A stretch of DNA of 64,000 bases, from NCBI RefSeq assembly GCF_900176365.1, contig NZ_FWXY01000009.1, forward strand, positions 62,001 to 126,000. Direction: 5' to 3'. Shown piece by piece: positions 8,593 to 16,597 of the stretch (position 1 is the stretch's first letter; each line of letters begins with the position of its first letter). Both the position numbers and the translations under genes were made by a program. This stretch comes from Desulfocicer vacuolatum DSM 3385 (GTDB taxonomy: Bacteria > Desulfobacterota > Desulfobacteria > Desulfobacterales > Desulfobacteraceae). The notes beneath the pieces are model-generated. The model was not told where the DNA came from and made no database searches. It saw only the letters and a program-made list of their open reading frames with translations.

Positions 8593-10005
8593 TTATATCT
8601 CCTCCATGGATTGCCCGTGCCCCATGGGCAGAACAATCTTGTATCGTTTTATTTGATTCCAGACACTTGTCCTGGAAATACCTAATAATTGAGCTGTTTT
8701 GGTTCTGTTACCTCCGGTTTTTTCAAGGGCATGGACAAGGCGCCGGCGTTTAATGTCGTCTATTCCTCCCCCTTCAAAGGCCGCAGGTGAAGATATGGAA
8801 GGAGCATTCCCGGGGGGGGCGATAATGTGAGCGGGCAGATGACTGGATTGAATCATCCCCTCCCGGCAGGTGACAAAGGCATACTCAAAGGCACTTTTCA
8901 GCTCCCGCACATTGCCGGGCCAGGCATAGGCCGCCAAACTGTCAAAGGCCCCGGGAGAAATGCCCTGCACCTCATTTCTGGCACTTTTCAAACGTATGCG
9001 CCGGAAAAAAAATTCTGCCAGCAGTGGGATATCCTCCCGTCTTTCCCTTAAAGGAGGCAGTTCAATGGGAATCACATTGATGCGATAATAAAAATCCTCC
9101 CTCAATTGTCCGGAATCCACCAGTTTTTTTAAATTCCGGTTGGTGGCGGAAATGATTCTGGCATGGATGGGCACCGGTCGATTATCCCCCACCTTTTCCA
9201 CCACCCTTTCTTCCAGAACCCGCAGCAGCTTCACCTGAATGGCAGGGGAGAGATCACCAATCTCATCCAGAAAGATGTCCCCTGCACCGGCAGCTTCAAA
9301 TTTACCCATGCGATCCCGGTGGGCCCCGGTAAAGGCGCCGCGCACATGGCCGAACAATTCACTCTCCAGGATGGATTCATTCAGGGCCGAACAGTTCACC
9401 TTAATATAAGGATCTTTTTTCCGCTCCCCCATTTCATGGATGGCACTGGCCACCATCTCCTTGCCTGTGCCGCTTTCACCATAAATAATCACCGGAGCAT
9501 CGGACCTTGCTGCATTGGCTATGAGGTCAAAAACCCGCTGCATGCCGGAAGAGGTGCCGATCATGCCATGGAAGGTGTCCTTTAATTCAAGTTCCCGGCG
9601 GAACACTTCAATCTGGCGATCCCGCATGACAATCTGGGTGATGTCCGTGAGGGTTTCAACAGCCCCGGTGACCCGCCCGTCGGGTTCCTTTAGCACCGAG
9701 GCATTTTTTACCACATGCACATGCCTGCCATCCTTGGTCACAATTTTGCACTGTTTATGGTGCAACTCTCCTTCCCGGAATAAAATACACCAGCGCTGCT
9801 CTTCTCTTTGTCTGGAGACCCGGCAGACATTACAGTTTAAAACCGTACAGGGTTGTCCCACAATATCTTCCCGGGCATACCCGGTGATTTTTTCAAAGCC
9901 GCGATTAACAAACACAATAACTCCCTTTGTGTCCACAATCATCACCCCGTCCTGGATGGTTTTTACAACGGTTTTCCAATATTTGTTTAAGGCATGTTCA
10001 CTCAT
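8593..10005 (-). CDS. Sigma-54-dependent transcriptional activator with PAS sensor
   Basis: A 470-residue enhancer-binding protein. Order: PAS domain (residues about 10-125), AAA+ ATPase with Walker A GESGTGKE at 176-183 and the sigma-54 contact loop GAFTGA, and a C-terminal Fis-type helix-turn-helix (GGNRTKTAQLLGISRTSVWNQIKRY). There is no receiver domain, so it senses a signal directly. The PAS domain holds Cys53, Cys58, Cys61 and Cys73 (C-x4-C-x2-C-x11-C), which suggests a bound metal, Fe-S cluster or thiol switch; that is inference. AGGAA precedes the ATG. It is divergent from the CoA-disulfide reductase gene, whose upstream region carries a -24/-12 promoter and phased boxes, so this oxidoreductase is its likely target. 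Confidence 0.95.
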   Translation of the reverse strand: MSEHALNKYWKTVVKTIQDGVMIVDTKGVIVFVNRGFEKITGYAREDIVGQPCTVLNCNVCRVSRQREEQRWCILFREGELHHKQCKIVTKDGRHVHVVKNASVLKEPDGRVTGAVETLTDITQIVMRDRQIEVFRRELELKDTFHGMIGTSSGMQRVFDLIANAARSDAPVIIYGESGTGKEMVASAIHEMGERKKDPYIKVNCSALNESILESELFGHVRGAFTGAHRDRMGKFEAAGAGDIFLDEIGDLSPAIQVKLLRVLEERVVEKVGDNRPVPIHARIISATNRNLKKLVDSGQLREDFYYRINVIPIELPPLRERREDIPLLAEFFFRRIRLKSARNEVQGISPGAFDSLAAYAWPGNVRELKSAFEYAFVTCREGMIQSSHLPAHIIAPPGNAPSISSPAAFEGGGIDDIKRRRLVHALEKTGGNRTKTAQLLGISRTSVWNQIKRYKIVLPMGHGQSMEEI

Positions 10006-10054
10006 TTATCGTTCCTGTGTTCACTAATTTAACAAAAATGTTCACCTCTTTAAC
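9996..10054. promoter_or_regulatory. Three phased boxes, putative activator binding sites
   Basis: GTTCACTAATTTAAC (10019-10033) and GTTCACCTCTTTAAC (10040-10054) are 21 bases apart, two helical turns. A weaker third copy, GTTCACTCATTTATC, begins at 9996 and covers the start codon of the activator gene. They lie about 145-200 bases upstream of the -24 element at 10200, the normal distance for sigma-54 upstream activating sequences, and could also give autorepression. Confidence 0.55.
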
Positions 10055-10198
10055 AGAATTTGAAGAGATATGCCAACAAAAAGTGTGTATAAATAAATTT
10101 TATTTTTAAAACATTTTCCATGTAAGCCCCATTCCCATTGAAAATCACTCTTTTATGTTTAAGATAATTTTGAAAAACAACATAAATAACAAAAATAA

Positions 10199-10214
10199 AG
10201 GCACTAATATTGCT
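10199..10214 (+). promoter_or_regulatory. Sigma-54 (-24/-12) promoter
   Basis: GGCAC-TAATA-TTGC has the invariant GG and GC dinucleotides exactly ten bases apart and fits TGGCAC-N5-TTGC except for the first base. It points at the CoA-disulfide reductase gene 150 bases downstream, and a sigma-54 activator is the divergent neighbour. Confidence 0.65.
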
Positions 10215-10255
10215 TGTGGCATCTAAGACGACAAAGGACGGAGTAAAGCCCAAGG

Positions 10256-10284
10256 TTGACAAAAAACATAGGATTATATATGAA
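10256..10284 (+). promoter_or_regulatory. Possible sigma-70-type promoter
   Basis: TTGACA with TATGAA after 17 bases, about 80 bases before the oxidoreductase start. It could give basal expression beside the sigma-54 promoter. Confidence 0.4.
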
Positions 10285-10364
10285 GTTCTAACGAACATAT
10301 TGTAATTATAGGAACTTTGCTGACATAATAAGATATCAGCAAGATGATGGATTAAGGAGAAGAA

Positions 10365-12071
10365 ATGTCCAAAAAAGTACTGATTATTGGCGCTGTGGCG
10401 CTGGGTCCCAAGGTGGCCTGCAGATTACGACGTATTGATCCGGATGTTGAAATTACCATGATTGACAGGGATGAGCTCATCTCCTATGGCGGATGCGGGA
10501 TACCCTATTATGTGGGTGGAGATGTGGCAGACATTGAAGGACTTCGCTCCACAATCGCCCATGCCATAAGGGATGCTGAATTTTTCAAGGCCACCAAGGG
10601 GGCAGAGGTGCTCACCGGTGTTGAGGCCGTTGCCATTAAACGGGCAGAAAAAAAGGTGGTGGTGCGTCATCTCAAAGAAGACAGAGAAGAGGAGATGCCC
10701 TATGACCAGCTGGTCATTGCCACCGGTGCCACCCCCATGCGTCCCCCCATCCCCGGGGCTGATCTTCCCCAGGTCCATGTGGTGTCCAATCTTCACCATG
10801 CCAAGGCCATCAAAGATGCCATCTCCAAAGGTGAGGTGGAAAATGCCGTGGTCATCGGCGCCGGTGCCATTGGCATTGAAATGGCAGAGGCTTTCACCGA
10901 TCTGTGGGGCATTGACACCACCCTTATTGAAATGGCGGACCAGGTGCTTCCCCAGGCCCTGGGAAAAGACATGTCAAGAATTGCAGAGAAAAAACTCCGG
11001 GAACACGGGGTGGAACTTCTCTTGTCCCAGCGGGTCATGAAAATCAACGGAGATGCTGAAAACGGCGTGCAATCCGTGGAAACCCAGGAAAAAACCATTC
11101 CTTGCAGCATGGTGATCCTGGCAGCGGGGGTTCGTCCCAATTCACAGCTGGCCGCCGATGCCGGCCTTGCCCTGGGGCGATGTGGCGGTGTATTGGTGAA
11201 CCGACGCATGCAGACCTCGGACCCCAATATCTTTTCCGGTGGAGACTGTGCTGAATTTCCCAATCTCATCAGCGGGCAGGAGATTCTCATGCCCCTTGGT
11301 TCCCTTGCCAACCGTCAGGGGCGTATCATTGCCACCAATTTAAATGGCGGTGCGGCCCAGTTTCCCGGTGCTGTGGGTGCCTTTTGCATTAAAATATTTG
11401 ACATGGGCATGGCCAAGGCCGGTCTCACCACGGCCCAGGCCGCAGCGGCCGGTTTTGATCCCGTGGATGTGGTGGTGGCCCAGTCCGACCGGGCACACTT
11501 TTTTCCCGATGCCGACTTCATGTTCATGAAGCTCATTGCCGACAGAAAAAGCCGTAAAATCCTCGGCGTGGAGGCTGCAGGTCCCCAGGGGGATGCGGTT
11601 AAAGCCAGGGTGGATGCCGTGGCACCCTTGTTGAAGTTCGGGGTGGATGTGGATGAAATCGCCAATCTGGAAGTGAGTTATGCACCACCCTATGCGTCGG
11701 CCATGGACATTGTGAACAATGCGGGTAACGCCCTTGACAACACCTTGAACGGAAGTCTCAAATCCATTGACACCTGGGAATTTCTTGAAAAATTCAAAAA
11801 TGAAAATGCCCGGGTGGTGGATGTCAGAAGCACAGTCCAGGCAGAACCTTTTGTGGAAAAATATGGGGATCAATGGCTGAATATTCCCCAGGATGAGTTC
11901 AGAAAAAGAGTCAACGAAATTCCCAAGGATGAACCAATCTACATGTTGTGCGGCACCGGCCCCCGCTCCTATGAGTGCCAGGTGATTCTGGCGGCCCACG
12001 GCATCACAAATTCCTTTAACATCCAGGGTGGTTATGGCATGATTCTGGCCATCCACGAACCCCTGGTGTGA
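10365..12071 (+). CDS. CoA-disulfide reductase/NADH oxidase-rhodanese fusion
   Basis: A 568-residue flavoprotein of the CoADR-Rhd type: an FAD/NAD(P)H disulfide-reductase core (about 1-450) and a C-terminal rhodanese domain (about 465-568). The core has the FAD fold (IIGAVALGPKVA), the single redox cysteine in SYGGCG (Cys44), the NAD-binding GAGAIGIE segment and the FAD-contact SGGDCAE. The rhodanese loop is CGTGPRS with Cys529 as the persulfide residue. Related enzymes reduce CoA disulfide, CoA persulfide or polysulfide with NAD(P)H, consistent with sulfur metabolism in an anaerobe. AAGGAG precedes the ATG. Likely controlled by the divergent sigma-54 activator. Whether the main substrate is oxygen, CoA persulfide or polysulfide cannot be decided here. 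Confidence 0.93.
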   Translation: MSKKVLIIGAVALGPKVACRLRRIDPDVEITMIDRDELISYGGCGIPYYVGGDVADIEGLRSTIAHAIRDAEFFKATKGAEVLTGVEAVAIKRAEKKVVVRHLKEDREEEMPYDQLVIATGATPMRPPIPGADLPQVHVVSNLHHAKAIKDAISKGEVENAVVIGAGAIGIEMAEAFTDLWGIDTTLIEMADQVLPQALGKDMSRIAEKKLREHGVELLLSQRVMKINGDAENGVQSVETQEKTIPCSMVILAAGVRPNSQLAADAGLALGRCGGVLVNRRMQTSDPNIFSGGDCAEFPNLISGQEILMPLGSLANRQGRIIATNLNGGAAQFPGAVGAFCIKIFDMGMAKAGLTTAQAAAAGFDPVDVVVAQSDRAHFFPDADFMFMKLIADRKSRKILGVEAAGPQGDAVKARVDAVAPLLKFGVDVDEIANLEVSYAPPYASAMDIVNNAGNALDNTLNGSLKSIDTWEFLEKFKNENARVVDVRSTVQAEPFVEKYGDQWLNIPQDEFRKRVNEIPKDEPIYMLCGTGPRSYECQVILAAHGITNSFNIQGGYGMILAIHEPLV

Positions 12072-12211
12072 TTCAGGTCTGTTCTCATTTGCATGGTTTT
12101 GGCACGTTTTGAGGCCATATCCTTGATTTTGGGATTTTTCTTAAAAACGTGTCAACAACCTGTAATGTCATGACAAGGAGATCAGATCCTGCTTGACAAT
12201 TATATTTTCAT

Positions 12212-12258
12212 GGCCATCTTCATACCATTATACCACGGAGGTATTTGGGAAGATGGCC
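12212..12258. repeat. Hairpin in gap before fxsA
   Basis: GGCCATCTTC (12212-12221) pairs perfectly with GAAGATGGCC (12249-12258) around a 27-base loop that can itself fold (ATACC...GGTAT). No T run follows, so it is either a processing site after the oxidoreductase gene or part of an fxsA leader. The rest of this 290-base gap shows nothing else. Confidence 0.5.
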
Positions 12259-12363
12259 GTGATTTCAATTCATTGAACCCACACCCGGCCGGATGTGCAT
12301 AAAGACATTCCTGCTTACCCCCTCCTTCCCCCTCCTGAAAATAACCCTTTAAGGAGATATTCC

Positions 12364-12756
12364 ATGCTTTTCAGACTTTTTCTCTGTTTTACCCTGATTC
12401 CCATGATTGAGCTCTACCTATTAATACAGGTGGGCAGTGTCATTGGCGGCTTTAATACCATTGTTCTTGTGATCATCAGTGGGTTTCTGGGAGCCTGGCT
12501 GGCCAGATTGGAAGGACTGAACACCTTGATGCGGGTACGCGCCAACATGCAGCAGGGTATCATGCCCACAGAGGATCTCCTGGACGGGTTGATCATACTC
12601 ATCGCCGGAATCGTACTTATCACCCCCGGTCTTATGACAGATGCCATGGGGCTTGCTTTGCTGTGGCCTGTGAGTCGCAATGCCTTTAAGCGATTTTTAA
12701 GAAAAAAATTTGATGAATTAACAGCCAACAACACCATTGACATTACCCATTTATAA
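12364..12756 (+). CDS. fxsA: FxsA family membrane protein
   Basis: A 130-residue inner-membrane protein of the FxsA family: RLFLCFTLIPMIELYLLIQVGSVIGG, a glycine-rich FLGAWLARLEG loop, DLLDGLIILIAGIVLITPGLMTDAMGLALLWP, then a basic soluble tail. FxsA overproduction relieves phage T7 exclusion in F-plasmid E. coli; its normal role is unknown. The start at 12364 has AAGGAG eight bases upstream and gives the family's usual N-terminus. It is followed after 23 bases by the nitroreductase. Confidence 0.92.
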   Translation: MLFRLFLCFTLIPMIELYLLIQVGSVIGGFNTIVLVIISGFLGAWLARLEGLNTLMRVRANMQQGIMPTEDLLDGLIILIAGIVLITPGLMTDAMGLALLWPVSRNAFKRFLRKKFDELTANNTIDITHL

Positions 12757-12779
12757 GAAAATCCCGATAAAGGAGCCCC

Positions 12780-13304
12780 ATGTTTTTTTCACTCATTGAA
12801 AAGAGAAGAAGCATTCGAAAATTTAAAGACATCCCCGTTGAAAAAGAAAACGTCAATAAACTCATTGAAGCGGCCCTGCGCCCCATGTCCGGCCGCAGTC
12901 GCAATCCCTGGCGATTCATTGTGGTGGATCAGCCGGATCTGATTCAAAAACTTGCCGGGGCCCGTCCCAGTGGCTCTACTTTTTTAAAGAATGCGCCCCT
13001 GGCCTTTGTGATTCTGGCTGATCCTGAAAAAACCGACGTATGGGTGGAGGATGCGGCCATTGCCACCACCTTTCTTCACCTTGCGGCAACGGATCTTGGA
13101 CTTGGCAGCTGCTGGATTCAGGTACGCAGGCGGGACCATGACGAAACCACAACGGCCGAGGAATATATCCGCAGTCTTTTAAATATTCCGTCAAACTTCA
13201 AGGTGGAGTCCATGCTTGCCGTGGGCCATGCTGATGAAGAAAAGTCTCCCCATGCCAAAGAATCCCTTCAATTGGAAAAAGTCACCTTCAATACCTTCAG
13301 CTGA
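12780..13304 (+). CDS. Nitroreductase-family flavoprotein
   Basis: A 174-residue FMN-dependent oxidoreductase of the nitroreductase superfamily. The start motif EKRRSIRKFKDIPVEKENVNKLIEAAL is the FMN-phosphate contact region, RNPWRFIVV the second conserved block, and AIATTFLHLAATDLGLGSCWIQ the helix near the flavin, ending with MLAVGHADE. Partners normally transfer electrons from NAD(P)H to nitro, quinone or flavin substrates; the native substrate is unknown. AAGGAG precedes the ATG. Probably cotranscribed with fxsA. Its last eight bases overlap the end of the convergent dehydrogenase gene. Confidence 0.93.
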   Translation: MFFSLIEKRRSIRKFKDIPVEKENVNKLIEAALRPMSGRSRNPWRFIVVDQPDLIQKLAGARPSGSTFLKNAPLAFVILADPEKTDVWVEDAAIATTFLHLAATDLGLGSCWIQVRRRDHDETTTAEEYIRSLLNIPSNFKVESMLAVGHADEEKSPHAKESLQLEKVTFNTFS

Positions 13305-14310
13305 CACCAACCCTTTGGGGATTTTCATTCAGCCAGGCTGTCATACGCTTGAGCCCCTCATGGGTGGAAACCAGGGGAACATATCCCAGGTCCTGCTTTG
13401 CCCGGGAGATGTCAAACCAGTGGGAAGTGGCAAGCTCCCGGGCTGCAAATCGAGTCATTGGCGGTTCTGTTTTAAAGGGAAATATCTTAAACAATACCTC
13501 CAGTATTGCTCCGGCCCAATACGCTGTACGGCCGGATACACTCCCCTGCACCGGCGGTAACCCCGCAGCTTTGAGAAAATGATCCACCATCTCCCACAAG
13601 GCAATGGGATCATCCTGGCTGATGAAATAGATGTTCCCTGACAGGGAGGCATTTTTTTTAAGGGCATCTCCGGCCAGTACATGGGCCTGGGCCGCATTGT
13701 CCACATAGATGGTATCCACCACATTGGTACCGCTCCCAATGCGGCGCAATTGTTTTGCCCGGGCCACAATCCCCGGCAATAGATGGTTGTCTCCGGGGCC
13801 CCAGATGAGATGGGGTCTTAAAATAATGGTGTCACACCCGGAAGCGGCCCTAACTTTTTTTTCCGCCATGGCCTTGGTTTCAGGATAAGGTGCATGAAAC
13901 TGTTCAGGGTAGGGCACCGATTCATTTACCCCTTCCATGTCATTGCTGTCAAACACCACACTGGGGGAGCTGGTGTATATCAACCGCTGTACCCCCTTTT
14001 CCCGGCATGCGGCAAGAATATTTTCCGTACCCAGTACATTGGCCCGGTAAAATTCCTGAAAAGGTCCCCAGACACCGGCTTTGGCTGCCACGTGATACAC
14101 CGCATCCATGCCCTCACAGGCTGTTTTAGCGGCCCCGGGATCTGCAATGTCCCCCTGGATTTGCCGGACTTTTAACGTTTCAAGTTCGGGATAAAACCCC
14201 CTTGAAAAACTTGTGACCTGATCCCCCCGGGCCACCAATGCCTTTACAATGGCTTTACCCAGAAAACCACCGCCACCGGTTACAAGAACATTTTCTGATT
14301 TGTATTGCAT
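13297..14310 (-). CDS. NAD-dependent epimerase/3-beta-HSD-like dehydrogenase (OleD-like)
   Basis: A 337-residue extended short-chain dehydrogenase: Rossmann loop VTGGGGFLGKAIV at residue 10, catalytic serine region YTSSPSVVF, and active-site YPETKAMAEK (YxxxK). The wording HVAAKAGVWGPF, RPHLIWGPGD and AQAHVLAGDAL is like OleD, the reductase of long-chain olefin synthesis, and related 3-beta-hydroxysteroid dehydrogenases. No oleA, oleB or oleC homolog is in the window, so an olefin role is unsupported. GGAG lies 10 bases before the ATG. It begins 52 bases after bioN on the same strand and may be the last gene of the biotin operon's transcript. Confidence 0.88.
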   Translation of the reverse strand: MQYKSENVLVTGGGGFLGKAIVKALVARGDQVTSFSRGFYPELETLKVRQIQGDIADPGAAKTACEGMDAVYHVAAKAGVWGPFQEFYRANVLGTENILAACREKGVQRLIYTSSPSVVFDSNDMEGVNESVPYPEQFHAPYPETKAMAEKKVRAASGCDTIILRPHLIWGPGDNHLLPGIVARAKQLRRIGSGTNVVDTIYVDNAAQAHVLAGDALKKNASLSGNIYFISQDDPIALWEMVDHFLKAAGLPPVQGSVSGRTAYWAGAILEVLFKIFPFKTEPPMTRFAARELATSHWFDISRAKQDLGYVPLVSTHEGLKRMTAWLNENPQRVGVS

Positions 14311-14362
14311 TCTATTATTTCTCCATTTTCGGCTGCCATGGCCGATGCCAAGCCCGAGCTCC

Positions 14363-15115
14363 TCAAATCAATATAAGTGCAGACATAAAAACAGAGAAAA
14401 TCATCACAGGTATTTCCCGTCCCGAAGGTTCAAGGGCAAGTTCAGTTCGATCCTCTGTGTATCCCCGACAAGTCATGCCAAGGGCCAGGCCGTCGGCACT
14501 TTGAACCATGTTTTTCAATAAAGGAAGGGCCAGATGTTTCACCCGCTTCACGGGATTTTTTTCAAGATGCCCGCATCGGGATTTTTGGGCCATGGCCACC
14601 TGGCGGGACTTTTGCACCATCAGGGGCAGAAATCTTAAAAAAAGGCTCACCATGACCCCGGCCCGTTTTTCCGGAATAAAGGGAATGGGGGCAAGGAACC
14701 ATTGCACCGCCACCTTGACATGGGAGGGGCGGGTGGTGACGGTGAAAAGAATGCCTGAAATCATCACCAGAAAAAATCGCCACACCACCATTGTACCCGC
14801 AAAGATACCTTCTTTGGTGATGGTGATCTCCATGAAGGTGACCATGGCCTCCCCACCGGTGGTCATGGTCCTTGATATAAAAATCAATACCAGCAGCACC
14901 AGAAAGTACTTGAGATTTTTTACCACCTCCCAGGGATGAATCCCGCTGTGAATCATCAACATAAAAAGAAGCAGTGAAATCCCTGAAAGGGCCGGAATTG
15001 TTGCCTTTAAAAGGGATAGACTCATAAGGGATATGCAGATGAGTTTGCAGCGGACATCCAGTTCATGGAGCAGGGATGATCCGGCATGGTGGGCAAAGGC
15101 ATTGCCGTTATCCAT
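14363..15115 (-). CDS. bioN: ECF transporter T component (BioN/CbiQ family)
   Basis: Membrane-embedded coupling protein of an energy-coupling-factor importer, 250 residues, with about five hydrophobic segments. It carries the T-component signature helices: AQKSRCGHLEKNPVKRVKHL (first Ala-Arg-Gly type motif, here with SRCG) and LALGMTCRGYTEDR (second motif, RGY). These transmit ATP hydrolysis by BioM to the substrate-binding BioY. GGAGGTGAT precedes the ATG. Its first eight bases overlap bioM, and the operon birA-bioY-bioM-bioN makes biotin the substrate with good confidence. Confidence 0.9.
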   Translation of the reverse strand: MDNGNAFAHHAGSSLLHELDVRCKLICISLMSLSLLKATIPALSGISLLLFMLMIHSGIHPWEVVKNLKYFLVLLVLIFISRTMTTGGEAMVTFMEITITKEGIFAGTMVVWRFFLVMISGILFTVTTRPSHVKVAVQWFLAPIPFIPEKRAGVMVSLFLRFLPLMVQKSRQVAMAQKSRCGHLEKNPVKRVKHLALPLLKNMVQSADGLALGMTCRGYTEDRTELALEPSGREIPVMIFSVFMSALILI

Positions 15116-16016
15116 GGATCACCTCCGGGATTTTGATCTTTTCAGGGGCGTTGCACCAGGGTGATCCCTTTTTTTTTGACTGGGTCTTTTGTTCCCGGAA
15201 GGTGTTTTTCATGGGGGTGGGATCTGTTTTTCCGGACAATGGGGCAACAGGTGGGGCATCACGGTCCCACGGCGCAATGGGCATGCCCAGACGCTGGGCA
15301 CAGGGTTGCCGGATACCAAGCGGTTCCAGGTGGTTTAAAAGTACCTGTGGCATATCATCATGCACCAGGGTTCCCCGGGAGAGTAGCAGCATCCTTGTGG
15401 CATAAAAGATGATTTTCTCAAGATCATGGGTGGAGAGAATAATGGTGTGCCCGGCCCGGTGAAGGGAGACCACCGACGCAATAAGATCCCGGGTGCCGGG
15501 GTAATCCAGGTTGGAAAAGGGCTCATCAAACACCAGAATTTCCGGCTCCATGGCAAGCACTCCGGCAATGGCAAGTTTTCGTTTTTCTCCCCCGGACAGG
15601 GTGGACGGGTCCCTCTCCTTCAGGTGCAGAAGATTCATGGCAGTCAAGGCCCGGAGGCCCCGGTCATGGATCTCATCCGGGGAGAGCTTCAGGTTGCAGG
15701 GGCCAAAGATCACATCTTCCCACACGGTTTCCCCCACAATCTGGGTGTCTGCATCCTGAAAAATGAGTCCCACCTTGGTCAGGGCTGTCTGTTTTTGTTC
15801 TTTCAGGGGACTGCCATGGAGAGAGATGCTGCCTGTGGTGGGGGATTGCAGACCGTTGAGATGCCGGAAAAGAGTGGATTTCCCAGAGCCGTTTCTACCT
15901 GCCACAAGAATGAAGTCTCCTTTATTGACAGAAAAAGAGATATTGGAAAGACCGGGGGTGCCGTTGGCATATGTGTGGGAGAGGTTTTCCACCACCATGA
16001 TGGGGTTTTGATTCAT
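15108..16016 (-). CDS. bioM: ECF transporter ATPase (BioM)
   Basis: ATP-binding subunit of the biotin ECF importer. Residues about 8-225 form the ABC domain: Walker A GRNGSGKST, Q-loop IFQDADTQ, signature LSGGEKRK, Walker B ILVFDEPF, and the switch histidine in LSTHDLE. The protein is 302 residues; the last 45 or so form a Lys/Pro-rich tail unlike the usual EcfA C-terminus and of unknown use. It starts 11 bases after bioY and overlaps bioN, which shows tight translational coupling. It works with BioY and BioN. Confidence 0.93.
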   Translation of the reverse strand: MNQNPIMVVENLSHTYANGTPGLSNISFSVNKGDFILVAGRNGSGKSTLFRHLNGLQSPTTGSISLHGSPLKEQKQTALTKVGLIFQDADTQIVGETVWEDVIFGPCNLKLSPDEIHDRGLRALTAMNLLHLKERDPSTLSGGEKRKLAIAGVLAMEPEILVFDEPFSNLDYPGTRDLIASVVSLHRAGHTIILSTHDLEKIIFYATRMLLLSRGTLVHDDMPQVLLNHLEPLGIRQPCAQRLGMPIAPWDRDAPPVAPLSGKTDPTPMKNTFREQKTQSKKKGSPWCNAPEKIKIPEVIHG

Positions 16017-16027
16017 AAATAATCTCT

Positions 16028-16567
16028 TTACGCTCCTGTTTTATCCATGATCCGTCTCATCATCCCGGCAGCCCAGGTACCGGCGGCAATCTTAATGAGG
16101 TCTCCGATGATAAAGGGCAAAAGTCCCAGGGCCAGGGCTTTGTCCCAGGGCATGCCTGTGGCAAATTTCAGCCAGGGCACTCCGGCACCGTATACCAGAA
16201 GTGATCCCACGGCCATGGCCAGGGCATCGGTGAGGGGGCGGTGTCCCAGGCTTTTTGCCAGGGTTGCTGTGACGGCCACGGCGGGAATGTAGCCCAGAAG
16301 ATAGCCGCCGGTGGGACCAAACAGCCACCCTAATCCCCCGGAGCCGCCGGAAAATACCGGAAAGCCGCAGGCCCCCATGAAAAGGTAGAGCAAAATGGCA
16401 GCAAGACCCCACCGGGGACCCAGTACCAGGGCAGCCATGAGTACAAACATGTTCTGCAGCACAATGGGCACCGGTCCCACCGGTATGGCAATAAAGGCTC
16501 CGGCAGCAATGAGTGCTGCAAAAAGGGCCGTGTATATGGTCATTTTAAGTGTGTTGGATGGGTTCAT
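16028..16567 (-). CDS. bioY: Biotin transporter substrate-binding subunit BioY
   Basis: S component that binds biotin in the membrane. The 179 residues form about six hydrophobic segments and show the BioY signature: GAFIAIPVGPVPIVLQNMFVLMAALVLGPRWG, LLYLFMGACGFPVFSGGSGGLGWLFGPTGGYLLG and a final FIIGDLIKIAAGTWAA. The start at 16567 has AAAGGAT before it; a start 30 bases further upstream lacks such a site. BioY can import biotin alone in some bacteria, but here bioM and bioN follow directly, so a full ECF complex is expected. Confidence 0.96.
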   Translation of the reverse strand: MNPSNTLKMTIYTALFAALIAAGAFIAIPVGPVPIVLQNMFVLMAALVLGPRWGLAAILLYLFMGACGFPVFSGGSGGLGWLFGPTGGYLLGYIPAVAVTATLAKSLGHRPLTDALAMAVGSLLVYGAGVPWLKFATGMPWDKALALGLLPFIIGDLIKIAAGTWAAGMMRRIMDKTGA

Positions 16568-16597
16568 GGAAAAATCCTTTGTATACAGGTAAGGCAT

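Noticed and set aside
13297-14310. OleD-like gene as evidence for an olefin (oleABCD) pathway
   Set aside because: No oleA, oleB or oleC in the window, and this dehydrogenase family is broad.
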